DNA of 64,000 nucleotides, from contig CAINFC010000077.1 of assembly GCA_903847975.1 (NCBI GenBank), positions 1-64,000 of the forward strand, read 5' to 3'. This document shows, in pieces, positions 24,923 through 33,639 of the stretch. Below the pieces are notes generated by a model, which was not told the DNA's origin, searched no databases, and saw only the letters and a program-made list of their open reading frames with translations. Position 1 is the first letter of the stretch. The number at the start of each line of letters is the position of its first letter. The DNA comes from an uncultured Acidobacteriota bacterium. Its GTDB lineage: Bacteria; Acidobacteriota; UBA6911; CAINFC01. A program made the translations under genes and the position numbers.

Positions 24923-26863
24923 ATGAATCTTCCAGAAACCTTACCCTCCCTGTTTGAAGAAAGCGCCCGGCGCTTTGAATCCAATCCTTTTCTCTGGGAA
25001 AAGCAGAGCGGACGGTACATATCCGCCGATTACCGTCAGACGCGACAGGAAGTCCATCGCTTTGCCGCCGGCCTGCTGGCCCTGGGAGTGCAGCCCGGAG
25101 ACCGGATCGCCCTGATCTCCGAGGGCCGCAATGACTGGGTTCTGGCGGAGCTGGCTATTTTTTACTGCGGGGCCGTCAGCGTTCCGTTGTCCACCCGCCT
25201 GGAGGAGGGCAGCGACCTGGCCTTTCGCCTGGCCCATTCCGGGAGCCGCATGGCCATTGTCTCCGCGAGCCAGGCCGGAAAAATCCGCCGGCTGGCGAGC
25301 CGGCTGCCCGCTCTCGAAAAGATCATCCTCCTGGACTCGGGAGAGCCGGACCGGGCTCGCGAAATCCCGCTGCAGGAACTGCGGGAACTGGGCGGGCGCT
25401 ACCTGCAGGAACATCCCGACGCCGTTTCCGGGAGCGGAAGCAGGGTCCGCGCCGAAGACCCGGCCTGCATCTGCTACACCTCCGGCACCACGGACGATCC
25501 CAAGGGGATTATCCTCAGCCACCGCAACATGACGGTGAATATCGAGCAAAGCAGCCGGCTTCTGAAGATCCGCGCATGGTACCGGTCCCTGCTGATTCTC
25601 CCCTGGGACCACTCCTTCACCCATACCGTCGGCATTTATCTGATCGCCCGCAACGGAGCTTCCCTGGCCGCGGTGGAAACGGGAAAGACCCCGGCGGAGA
25701 CCTTGCGCAACCTGCCCCGGAACATCCTGGAAGTCCGCCCCCATTTTCTATTCAGCGTCCCGGCCCTGGCGCAGAGCTTCCGGAACAATATCGAACGGGG
25801 GATCCGTGCCAAAGGGAAGGCCGTCGAGCTTCTTTTCCGCTGGGGGTTGCGCGTCGCCTACGCCTATAACCGGGAGGGCTACAACCGGGGCCGGGGCGGC
25901 CGATTTCTGCTGCGCCCGCTGCAGGCGCTCTTCGACCTGCTGATTTTTCGGAAAGTACGCCGGGGCTTTGGCGGCGAGCTGCTCTTTTTTATCGGCGGGG
26001 GAGCACTGCTGGACATCGAGCTGCAGCGCTTTTTTTACGCCCTCGGGATCCCCATGCTCCAGGGGTACGGGCTGACCGAGGCCTCCCCGGTGATTTCCGC
26101 CAACGTCCCTTTGCGGCATAAGCTGGGCTCCTCCGGCACTCCGGTGAGCGACATGCAGTTGCGGATCTGCGACGAAGAGGGGCGCGACCTGCCCGTCGAC
26201 CGGGAGGGGGAGATCGTGGTGCGCGGACCGAACGTCATGCTCGGCTACTGGAACAACGAGGCGGCCACCCGCCAGGCCCTGCGCGGCGGCTGGCTGTTTA
26301 CCGGGGATCGGGGCAAAATGGATGCCGACGGATTTCTGTATGTCCTGGGCCGCTCCAAAAGCCTGCTGATCAACCAGAACGGCGAAAAGTACTGCCCGGA
26401 AGGAATCGAACAGGCCATCGCCTCGCTGTCACCCTATGTCGCCCAGATCATGCTCTACAACGACCATTCCCCTTACACCGTTGCCCTGGTCGTTCCCGAC
26501 CGGCAGCAGATCCTGGCCTGGATGAAGGAGCATTGCCCTTCGGCCGCCGGGGAGGAACGGCAGCGAGCCGCCCTGCAGCTGCTGCAGTCCGAGCTGCAGT
26601 CCTTTCGGAAAGGCGGCCGGCACGGCGGGCTGTTTCCCGGCGAATGGCTTCCGGCCGCCGTCGGAGTGCTCAGCGAACCGTTCAGCGAGCAGAACCGGAT
26701 GCTGAACAACACCCTGAAGATGGTTCGCGGCGCCATATTGAAAACCTACGGCGCCCGCCTGGAAGTTCTTTTTTCCCCCGAGGGGAGGAACATTTTTCAG
26801 GCACAGAATCTGGCGGCCATTACCGCGTTGGAGGGTCAAAACCCGAACCAGCCGGCCGGCTGA
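24923..26863 (+). CDS. AMP-dependent long-chain acyl-CoA synthetase/ligase
   Basis: Activates a carboxylic acid, probably a fatty acid, to an acyl-adenylate and then to the CoA thioester. At 646 residues it shows A3 CYTSGTTDDPKGI, A5 LQGYGLTEASPVISA, A7 WLFTGDRGKMDADGFLYVLG and the A8 hinge RSKSLLINQNGEKYCPEGIE. The late motif NRMLNNTLKMVRGAIL stands where K/R-x-x-K adenylation sites sit. It starts 12 bp after dnaB, so transcription is likely continuous. The substrate chain length cannot be told from sequence. Confidence 0.85.
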   Translation: MNLPETLPSLFEESARRFESNPFLWEKQSGRYISADYRQTRQEVHRFAAGLLALGVQPGDRIALISEGRNDWVLAELAIFYCGAVSVPLSTRLEEGSDLAFRLAHSGSRMAIVSASQAGKIRRLASRLPALEKIILLDSGEPDRAREIPLQELRELGGRYLQEHPDAVSGSGSRVRAEDPACICYTSGTTDDPKGIILSHRNMTVNIEQSSRLLKIRAWYRSLLILPWDHSFTHTVGIYLIARNGASLAAVETGKTPAETLRNLPRNILEVRPHFLFSVPALAQSFRNNIERGIRAKGKAVELLFRWGLRVAYAYNREGYNRGRGGRFLLRPLQALFDLLIFRKVRRGFGGELLFFIGGGALLDIELQRFFYALGIPMLQGYGLTEASPVISANVPLRHKLGSSGTPVSDMQLRICDEEGRDLPVDREGEIVVRGPNVMLGYWNNEAATRQALRGGWLFTGDRGKMDADGFLYVLGRSKSLLINQNGEKYCPEGIEQAIASLSPYVAQIMLYNDHSPYTVALVVPDRQQILAWMKEHCPSAAGEERQRAALQLLQSELQSFRKGGRHGGLFPGEWLPAAVGVLSEPFSEQNRMLNNTLKMVRGAILKTYGARLEVLFSPEGRNIFQAQNLAAITALEGQNPNQPAG

Positions 26864-26932
26864 GCTTCTTCACGAACGGGGAGCGGCCGTTTCGGCGGGA
26901 CGCCGCACGGAGGCATTCGCTGTGCAATCGCG

Positions 26933-27994
26933 TCAGCGTTCGCCAGCCGCGGACGCAGCCCGGGTCAGCTCCACCAGCCGGGACAGCTGCTGCGCGGCAC
27001 GGCCGGAGTCGATCGCTTCCGCGGCGGCCGCCAGGCCGGTGGCCGGATCGGGCGCCGCGCCGGCGGCCATCAGCCCGAAGGCGGCATTCAGCAGAACGAT
27101 GTCCCGCCGCGGCCCCTGTTCCCCGGCCAGCACCCCGCGCACCAGCGCCGCATTCTGCGCGGCATCCCCGCCGCGCAGATCCTCCAGCGCGCACCGGGAA
27201 AAACCCAGGGACTCCGGCTGCAGCGTGAACAGCTCGATTCCGGCCGGCTCCATCCGGGCGATGCGGGTCGGCGCGGTCAGCGAAATCTCATCCATCCCGT
27301 CCAGGCCGTGGACCACGAACCCCCGGCGACACCCCAGGTTCTGAAGCACCCGGGCCATCGTTCCGACCAGCTCCTCCCGGTAAACGCCCATGACCTGGCA
27401 GTCGGCTCCGGCCGGATTGGTCAGCGGCCCGAGAATGTTGAAAAGGGTCCGGATGCCGATTTCCCGCCGTGGCCCGATGGCGTGCCGCATGGCCCCGTGC
27501 AGGGCCGGGGCGAAAAGAAAGCCGATCCCGATCCGCTCAAGGCACTGCTCCACGGTTTCCGCAGGAACATGGACGTTGACCCCCAGGGCCTCCAGGACGT
27601 CGGCGCTGCCGCACAGGGAGGAAACGGAGCGGTTGCCGTGCTTGGCCACCCTCACCCCGCAGGCCGAGACCACCAGGGATACGGTGGTGGAAATGTTGAA
27701 GGTGTTGGTTCCGTCCCCGCCGGTCCCGACGACATCCAGCAGGACCGGCGGACAGGAGACATCCTCCGCCCTGGAACCCCTCACCCGGATGCGGGTGGCC
27801 CGCTCGCGCATCACCCGGGCGGCCCCGGTGATCTCCTCCACCGTCTCCCCTTTCATGCGCAGGGCGGTAAGAAAGGAGCCGATCTGGGCGGGAGTCGCTT
27901 CGCCGGCCATAACCTGGCCCAGGACCGCAATCATTTCGGCTTCCGTGAGCGAGAGGCCTTCGACGGCCCGGGCAATGGCTTCCTTAATGGTCAT
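26933..27994 (-). CDS. trpD: anthranilate phosphoribosyltransferase
   Basis: Transfers phosphoribose from PRPP to anthranilate, second step to tryptophan. 353 residues from the ATG at 27994; a longer frame exists upstream but covers a repeat and is unlike the family. Motifs: [37 protein letters not shown], and [15 protein letters not shown]. No other trp gene is adjacent, so the pathway is scattered. It is convergent with the acyl-CoA synthetase gene and lies downstream of ilvC with repeat A between. Confidence 0.95.
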   Translation of the reverse strand: MTIKEAIARAVEGLSLTEAEMIAVLGQVMAGEATPAQIGSFLTALRMKGETVEEITGAARVMRERATRIRVRGSRAEDVSCPPVLLDVVGTGGDGTNTFNISTTVSLVVSACGVRVAKHGNRSVSSLCGSADVLEALGVNVHVPAETVEQCLERIGIGFLFAPALHGAMRHAIGPRREIGIRTLFNILGPLTNPAGADCQVMGVYREELVGTMARVLQNLGCRRGFVVHGLDGMDEISLTAPTRIARMEPAGIELFTLQPESLGFSRCALEDLRGGDAAQNAALVRGVLAGEQGPRRDIVLLNAAFGLMAAGAAPDPATGLAAAAEAIDSGRAAQQLSRLVELTRAASAAGER

Positions 27995-28033
27995 GAGGTA
28001 GAAAGGTCGGCAGCGCCGGGTTCCGGCTTTTTT

Positions 28034-28092
28034 CCTGTTCTTCCGTTCTTCCTGTGAAACAAGGAAAGACTCACAGGAAGAGCGGAAGACGG
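28034..28092. repeat. purine/pyrimidine hairpin element, copy A
   Basis: CCTGTTCTTCCGTTCTTCC followed by TGTGA (28034-28057) pairs with TCACAGGAAGAGCGG continuing to 28092. The left arm is nearly all pyrimidine, the right nearly all purine. It starts 36 bp after the ilvC stop. Related copies are at 30941, 41161, 47771 and 63338, with a fragment at 51369. Confidence 0.75.
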
Positions 28093-28128
28093 AAAGAATC
28101 CCGTGCGATCGGGTTTCAGGCGCGCGGG

Positions 28129-29229
28129 CTAGGAGCTGCTGCGCCCGCTGATGCCTTTGGTAGCTTTGGTGACCGTCTTGGCTTTCTCTTTGGGCCGCAG
28201 GGCGCGTACGGCGGCGCCGGCCTGCCACATTTCGGAACTGCGCATGGTGGCCAGCTCTTTGCCCAGCACCTCCTGGTAGCCATCCTTCCCGCAAACGGAG
28301 ATGACCCGGCGGGTTTCCTTGCCGCTCTTTACCGAGGCGTAAAGCTCCTGGAAGACAGGCAGTGTCGCCTTCTTGAACCGCGGCAGCCAGTCCAGGGCGC
28401 CGCGCTGGGCGGTGGCGGAGCAGTTGGCGTACATCCAGTCCATTCCGTTCTCGTCCACCAGGCGGATCAGGCTCTGGGTAAACTCTTCCACCGTTTCATT
28501 GAACGCCTCGCTCGGGGAATGCCCGTTCTTGCGCAGCACCTGGTATTGCGCCTCCATGATGCCGGCCACGGCCCCCATCAGCACCCCGCGCTCCCCGGTC
28601 AGATCGGAATAGACCTCCTTCTCGAAGGTAGTCGGGAAGAGGAAGCCGGACCCCACGGTGATGCCGATTGCCAGGCAGCGCTCCAGCGCCCGCCCGGTGG
28701 CATCCTGGGCGATGGCAAAGCTGCTGTTGATCCCGGCACCCGATAGAAAGTTGCGGCGGACGGAAGTTCCGGACCCCTTGGGAGCCACCAGCAGCACGTC
28801 CACGTCGGGGGGCGGAATCACCTTGGTCTGATCTTTGTAGACAATCGAGAACCCGTGCGAAAAATACAGGGCCTTCCCCGCAGTCAAATGCTTCTTGACG
28901 GCCGGCCAGATTTGCCTCTGGGCGGCATCGCTTACCAGCATCATGATAATGGTTCCCTTGGCGGCGGCTTCCTCGATCGGGAACAGCGTCTTGCCGGGCA
29001 CCCATCCGTCCTTGCGGGCCCGGTTCCAGTCCTTTTCAAAGCCGGGCTCCTGGCCGATGATGACCTGCACGCCGTTATCCTTCATGTTCAGGGCCTGAGC
29101 GGGCCCCTGCACGCCATACCCGATGATGGCGATCGTTTCCTTGCTAAGAGCCTTTTGAGCCCGCTTCAGGGGAAATTCCTTGCGGGTGACGACTTCCTCT
29201 TTTACGCCGCCAAAATCAATCCGTGCCAT
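28129..29229 (-). CDS. ilvC: ketol-acid reductoisomerase
   Basis: NADPH-dependent isomeroreductase of the valine, leucine and isoleucine pathway. The Rossmann loop [41 protein letters not shown] and the metal-binding knotted C-terminal domain with [12 protein letters not shown] and [20 protein letters not shown] identify it. At 366 residues it is longer than the standard class I enzyme (about 330), partly from a Lys/Ser-rich tail. ATG at 29229 follows AAAAGGAGAGGAAAA. No ilvB or ilvH gene is adjacent. Confidence 0.95.
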   Translation of the reverse strand: MARIDFGGVKEEVVTRKEFPLKRAQKALSKETIAIIGYGVQGPAQALNMKDNGVQVIIGQEPGFEKDWNRARKDGWVPGKTLFPIEEAAAKGTIIMMLVSDAAQRQIWPAVKKHLTAGKALYFSHGFSIVYKDQTKVIPPPDVDVLLVAPKGSGTSVRRNFLSGAGINSSFAIAQDATGRALERCLAIGITVGSGFLFPTTFEKEVYSDLTGERGVLMGAVAGIMEAQYQVLRKNGHSPSEAFNETVEEFTQSLIRLVDENGMDWMYANCSATAQRGALDWLPRFKKATLPVFQELYASVKSGKETRRVISVCGKDGYQEVLGKELATMRSSEMWQAGAAVRALRPKEKAKTVTKATKGISGRSSS

Positions 29230-29304
29230 TTTCCTCTCCTTTTGTTTCGTACGCCGGGCATTCTCCCCAACGACTTCGATTCAATAGACCATTCAAACGA
29301 AAGA

Positions 29305-29331
29305 CCGACCCGGTCCTGGCAACCGGGTCGG
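29305..29331. terminator. hairpin between the Gfo/Idh gene and ilvC
   Basis: CCGACCCGGT (29305-29314) pairs with ACCGGGTCGG (29322-29331), a perfect 10-bp stem. On the minus strand it is followed by TCTTTCGTTTG, so it probably ends the leftward Gfo/Idh transcript. Confidence 0.65.
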
Positions 29332-29407
29332 CCTTTAAATCCTTCCAAGAGACAGTAGTTTACCGCTTTCCGGATCTGAAATCCACCTTTTCTTTCCCGG
29401 CAGGGCA

Positions 29408-30784
29408 TCACGCCGGCGGGTGTTCCACGATTTCCTCCCGGCTGCGGTCCCAGTAAAGCTTGCGCCCTTCGCGGTAGCTGCGGGTAGCCATAATGCTGCC
29501 TATGGAATGCCAGAAGCCGGTATGAATATGGCCATTGGTGTTCGGATTGCGGCTGCGCATGCAGTCGACCCAGTTGTCCATGTGGTATTTGCTGTCGTCG
29601 CTCAGACTGACCGGGGGCAGCTTCATTCCGTATTCCTCGGTGGTGATCATTTCCGCTTTCCCGGCGCTCACCGCCTCTTTCAGCCCGGCATGGAAATCGA
29701 ATCCTCCCGGCAGATGCAGGTGTTCGGGTATATAGAACCAGCGGGGGCTTCCTTCTCCGCCGTGGGCGAAGAGGGTTCCATCCTTGCCGCGGATGCAGGT
29801 GTAGTCCCCGAACTGGTTGGCGTAATTGGAGGTATAGGAATAAAGCAGCCTGGCATCGTTGTAAACCGCCAGAGATTGGAAGGTATCCGGATTCTGGCGA
29901 ATATCGGGCCAGCCGAAAATGCCGCCGTGCGCCACCATGGAATCGGGGATGGCCGTGTTGGTGTAAAAATGCACCAGGCCGATGCCGTGGCTCAGCCACT
30001 GGCTGGTGATCCCCCCGGAGTATTCACGGAAGATGCGGAATTCGAAATACTTCCAGGGATCGAACGGCTCGTAGGGATGCCCTAAGAGCCAGCGGTTCCA
30101 GTCGGTATCCGCTTCGCGGATGGCGGCCACATCCGGATCCTTGGGGTCGTGCCAGCGCGGGCCGTTGTCGTTCCAGACCTGTTCGATTTTGGTGATCTGC
30201 CCCAGCTTGCCCGACAGTACGATATCCCGGACTTTTCTCTGCACCGGCTCGCTGACCCACTGAGAGCCCATCTGCACCACCTGCCTGGCAGCCAGGACCG
30301 CCTTGCGGGCCAGCTTGGCTTCTTCCACGCTGGTCGACAGGGGCTTTTCGCAATAACAGTCCTTCCCGGCTCCGACCACCTCGGCCAGAAGCCTGGCATG
30401 CTGAAAGTCGCCGGTAGCGATCATGACCGCGTCCAGTTCCGGCAGCCGCAGCATTTCCTCCGAGTATTGGAATTTTTTCACTTCGGTTCCAAACAGCTCC
30501 TTGCAGCGGGCGGCGGTTTTTTCCCGGTTACCGGTCCAGAGATCGCACACCGCGACCACTCCCAGATTTTTTTCCTGGGCCGACATCTGGACCATCCGCT
30601 GATGGCCATGGCTGCGGGCTCCACAGCCTAAAAATCCGATTTGAATCCGGTCGTTGGCCCCGGCAATTCGACTGTAGGATGCCGCACTGGCGGACGCCGC
30701 GGACGTTGCCGCCAGCGATGCGGCCGTCGCCCGGACGGCGGTTTTTTCGAGGAAGCCTCTTCGGTTTACCTGGTTTTTCAACAT
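29408..30784 (-). CDS. Gfo/Idh/MocA-family oxidoreductase with Tat-like leader
   Basis: A 458-residue secreted or membrane-associated NAD(P)-binding oxidoreductase. The leader NRRGFLEKTAVRATAASLAA has a twin-arginine motif. The Rossmann start is IQIGFLGCGARSHGHQ, and the family dipeptide EKPLS comes next (CYCEKPLSTSVEEAKLA), with a typical C-terminal GGIFGW and FDFHAGLKEAV. Such Tat-exported members are abundant in Acidobacteriota and Planctomycetota and often act on sugars or inositols; the substrate is not evident. ATG at 30784 follows AAAAGGTG. Confidence 0.88.
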   Translation of the reverse strand: MLKNQVNRRGFLEKTAVRATAASLAATSAASASAASYSRIAGANDRIQIGFLGCGARSHGHQRMVQMSAQEKNLGVVAVCDLWTGNREKTAARCKELFGTEVKKFQYSEEMLRLPELDAVMIATGDFQHARLLAEVVGAGKDCYCEKPLSTSVEEAKLARKAVLAARQVVQMGSQWVSEPVQRKVRDIVLSGKLGQITKIEQVWNDNGPRWHDPKDPDVAAIREADTDWNRWLLGHPYEPFDPWKYFEFRIFREYSGGITSQWLSHGIGLVHFYTNTAIPDSMVAHGGIFGWPDIRQNPDTFQSLAVYNDARLLYSYTSNYANQFGDYTCIRGKDGTLFAHGGEGSPRWFYIPEHLHLPGGFDFHAGLKEAVSAGKAEMITTEEYGMKLPPVSLSDDSKYHMDNWVDCMRSRNPNTNGHIHTGFWHSIGSIMATRSYREGRKLYWDRSREEIVEHPPA

Positions 30785-30940
30785 ATCCAATACACCTTTT
30801 TTAAAAGAGCGGACGGTTATCCCTTTCCTCATTCACGATTGCATTTTGCGGCCGGCTCGGGGAAATGTCAACCCGATGCCATGCGGAAGTCATTCCCGAT
30901 CATTCGCAACAAGTCCCAATGTCAGGATTGCCCTGACAGC

Positions 30941-31026
30941 TTCTCTCCCTTCCTGATCTTCCCGTCTTCCTGTGAAATAACAAGGCTCACAGAAAGATAA
31001 GGAAGACCGGGAAGAAAAGCGAAAGA
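30941..31026. repeat. purine/pyrimidine hairpin element, copy B
   Basis: Left arm CCCTTCCTGATCTTCCCG then TCTTCCTGTGA; right arm TCACAGAAAGATAAGGAAG then ACCGGGAAGAAAAGCG. It lies 38 bp after the DUF2207-like stop. The right arm has an extra nine bases that would bulge from the stem. Confidence 0.8.
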
Positions 31027-31064
31027 TCCTGCTGCCAGGGGGGCGGGGGAGTTTTCCCGGGCGG

Positions 31065-32735
31065 TCATTCCTCGCCTTCGGTCTTGCGGCCGGCGCGGTC
31101 GGAACGGCTGCCCCCATGACGGAGGGCCTCTCCTAAAAACTGATGGAACGCTGTCACCGCGCGGCTTTCCGGAACTCCTGCCTGGAACCAGTGCGGGGTC
31201 CGAAAGAGCCCCCGATTCTCCATCGCCCGGCACCAGCGCGGGCCGAGCCCGAAGCTGATCGCATAGCCCAGGTAGTTCTCCCCGTCAGCGGCGGAACCCG
31301 ACGGGCCTCTCTGCCCGGCGATTTCCAGCAGCCTGGCGCAAAAGCCCTGCCAGTCGCTGGCCTGCCCTTCGGCGGCATCCGACAGGGGAGACCAGAAGGA
31401 ATAGCCCGCCCATCCGGCAACACCCAGGGCCACCAGGGCAATCGGCGGCAGAAAGGCCCAGTTTCCAAATTCCCCCTGCAGGGAAACCGCCATCAGAAAA
31501 AATGCGATCCCGAGTCCGTCCATCCCCAGGGAAACCAGGAGAAGAAGCCGGGCCCCGGCGTCGCGCCCGGCCGACAGCAGGCCGCGCTCTTTCATCTCCT
31601 CCTTCAAAGCCCTGGAAAATTTTTTCCAGCGGGAGCGCACCCGCTGCAGGCCTTCCGAAAGCGGCATGGGCGCATCCTGCCCGACCGTTTCCGCAAAAAG
31701 AGTCTCGTACAGCATACGCTCAAAGGGGAGCAGCGATTCGACCGACTTCGCCGCCGGCAGGACGGCAAATCCTCCCCGATGATACCAGTGGCGGTCTCCG
31801 GCAGCCCTTACCACCAGGAAACCGCGCTGCGCCAGATCCACCAGGGTAGCGATGAAGTGAGTCCAGTGAGCCTGGGCCCCGTAGCTGATCAGAACCCCGG
31901 CCAGAGCCGGCGGCATGTTCTCCGGAGGCGCCGGCCGCAGGCTCCGCGGGCTGCTTCCGCGTGAACCCCCCGGATGGTACCGGCGGTAGAAAAGAAAAAA
32001 GCCAAGGAGCCCGCCCGCCAGCAGCAGCCCCGACGGAACGGCAAACAGAGCGGCGTGGAACGGGCTTACTTCCCGGCCGCGCTTTTGCGAAGCCGCCCCG
32101 GATCCCAGCGTGCCGGCACCAAAGCGAAGCACGACCCGAACTTCCCTGTGCGGCGGCACATCCGCCGCCGTGAGCTCCAGGCGATCCTCCCGGCGATGCG
32201 TCTCCACCGGCCACCCTCCGACAGACGGCTCACCCGCCCACCGGGCTTCCGGCGGCAAGGCAATCCAAACCTTCCAGGAGCGGATGGCAAAACCGTGGTT
32301 TCGCGGGAGGACGGCCCAGTCGACCAGGTCCGCCTGGTCTCTGCGCCGAACGGCTCCCAGAATCCGATACTTGAGCACCACGACATGCATCCCGTCGGTC
32401 CGGGGGGGAAACCGCCAGACCACCACAACCGGATCCGAGCCGGAGATTTCCGCTTGATGAATCCCCTTGCCGGGAGGAAACGGATTCCCATCGGCACGCG
32501 CCGAAAGTTCGGTAATGCCTTCCGAACCGTCCCGGAAAAGCCGGCGCACCACCTCCGGGGCAGGACCCGGAACCAGCCGGACCTGCATGGTTTCGGTCAC
32601 CCAGATGGAATCATCCCTCTGAATGGCGGCATGCAAGGTCCAGCTCTCCACGGAAAGCTCCGCCGCGGGCGCAGTCCAGGCCAGCGCCAGGGCCCAGACC
32701 AGCACCGGGAGGATTCTTTCCCGATTGTAAATCAT
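31065..32735 (-). CDS. DUF2207-like membrane protein
   Basis: A 556-residue protein of unknown function. A signal peptide (ILPVLVWALALAWTAPAAA-like) precedes a roughly 200-residue exported beta domain (SWTLHAAIQRDDSIWVTETM), then a membrane segment near residue 235 (FAVPSGLLLAGGLLGFFLF), a cytoplasmic region with SYGAQAHWTHFIATLVDLAQ, and two more membrane segments (LLLVSLGMDGLGIAFFLMAV; PIALVALGVAGWAGYSF). This layout matches the DUF2207 family, but its usual Gly-rich tail is replaced by a charged one. ATG at 32735 follows GGAGAACGG and is 19 bp after tatD. Confidence 0.75.
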   Translation of the reverse strand: MIYNRERILPVLVWALALAWTAPAAELSVESWTLHAAIQRDDSIWVTETMQVRLVPGPAPEVVRRLFRDGSEGITELSARADGNPFPPGKGIHQAEISGSDPVVVVWRFPPRTDGMHVVVLKYRILGAVRRRDQADLVDWAVLPRNHGFAIRSWKVWIALPPEARWAGEPSVGGWPVETHRREDRLELTAADVPPHREVRVVLRFGAGTLGSGAASQKRGREVSPFHAALFAVPSGLLLAGGLLGFFLFYRRYHPGGSRGSSPRSLRPAPPENMPPALAGVLISYGAQAHWTHFIATLVDLAQRGFLVVRAAGDRHWYHRGGFAVLPAAKSVESLLPFERMLYETLFAETVGQDAPMPLSEGLQRVRSRWKKFSRALKEEMKERGLLSAGRDAGARLLLLVSLGMDGLGIAFFLMAVSLQGEFGNWAFLPPIALVALGVAGWAGYSFWSPLSDAAEGQASDWQGFCARLLEIAGQRGPSGSAADGENYLGYAISFGLGPRWCRAMENRGLFRTPHWFQAGVPESRAVTAFHQFLGEALRHGGSRSDRAGRKTEGEE

Positions 32736-32754
32736 GACCGGCCGTTCTCCGTCG

Positions 32755-33579
32755 TCACGGCAGTCCCAGCACGGGGCGCAGGAGCGCGCTGCTGTTGTGC
32801 CATATTCGCTCCGCCATGTCGGCAAGAGGCTCCTCCCGGAGGCGCGACACCTCCCGATAAAGGATCTTAACATGCGCCGGCTCGCTGATTCTCCTTCCCT
32901 GCGGCGAGCAGCGGCAAACAGCGCCGAAGGGCACGGGCAGAGGCAGGTCCGGAGCGTCGCTCTCCAGCAGCAGCCGCTCCGGGAGAACGGCCTTCAACAC
33001 CTGCCGCCGGTGCGCTTTGCTGTCCTCCAGCACATTGCCGGCAAACGAAAAATAGGCCCCCATCTCCTGGAAAACAGGAAGGAGCTCCCGCGACCCGCCG
33101 AAGGCATGCAGCAGGAATCCGGCGGGCAGGGGATCTTCCTCCCGAAGGACCCGCAGCATCCATCCCCAGGCCTGCAGGCAGTGAATCATGACCGGACGGC
33201 CCAGATGCCGGGCCAGGCCCAGCTGGTCCCGGAACACTTCCTCCTGGGCGGCCTCGTCCCGGCCCTTCTGCCAGCGATCCAGTCCGATTTCCCCCACGGC
33301 CGACGGAACCTCTCTCAGGAAAAACTCCAGCCGCTCGAGCCAGCCCCGGCTGCGGCCGCAGACGTACCAGGGGTGCAATCCGAAACAGGGAACCACCTGC
33401 GGATGCCGGCGGGCCAGTTCCAGGACCCGCGGCCAGTCGCTCTCTTCGGCACCATTGACCACCAGGCGGTGCACGCCGGCTTCTGCCGCCTGATCCAGAA
33501 CTTCCGGCAGGCAGCCGGAAAAAACTTCATCCTGCAAATGAAGGTGACTGTCGACCAGGGCGGCACGATCCGGGATCAT
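32755..33579 (-). CDS. TatD-family metal-dependent hydrolase
   Basis: A 274-residue TIM-barrel hydrolase with metal ligands in VDSHLHLQDEVF, the central Glu in AVGEIGLDRWQKG, IHCLQAWGWML, and the late Asp in LLLESDAPDLPLP. Family members are 3'-5' exonucleases or deoxyribonucleases acting on DNA ends. It follows the PBP1 gene by 60 bp in a leftward series. The function within this series is not evident. Confidence 0.88.
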   Translation of the reverse strand: MIPDRAALVDSHLHLQDEVFSGCLPEVLDQAAEAGVHRLVVNGAEESDWPRVLELARRHPQVVPCFGLHPWYVCGRSRGWLERLEFFLREVPSAVGEIGLDRWQKGRDEAAQEEVFRDQLGLARHLGRPVMIHCLQAWGWMLRVLREEDPLPAGFLLHAFGGSRELLPVFQEMGAYFSFAGNVLEDSKAHRRQVLKAVLPERLLLESDAPDLPLPVPFGAVCRCSPQGRRISEPAHVKILYREVSRLREEPLADMAERIWHNSSALLRPVLGLP

Positions 33580-33639
33580 CTTCTTGAAGGCAATTCCTGA
33601 AGAGCAGGCCCCGGACAGCTCATAATCCTCCCGGAAGTA

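Noticed and set aside
29230-29304. Leucine or tryptophan attenuator near ilvC and trpD
   Set aside because: No leader peptide with repeated Leu, Ile, Val or Trp codons is present upstream of either gene.
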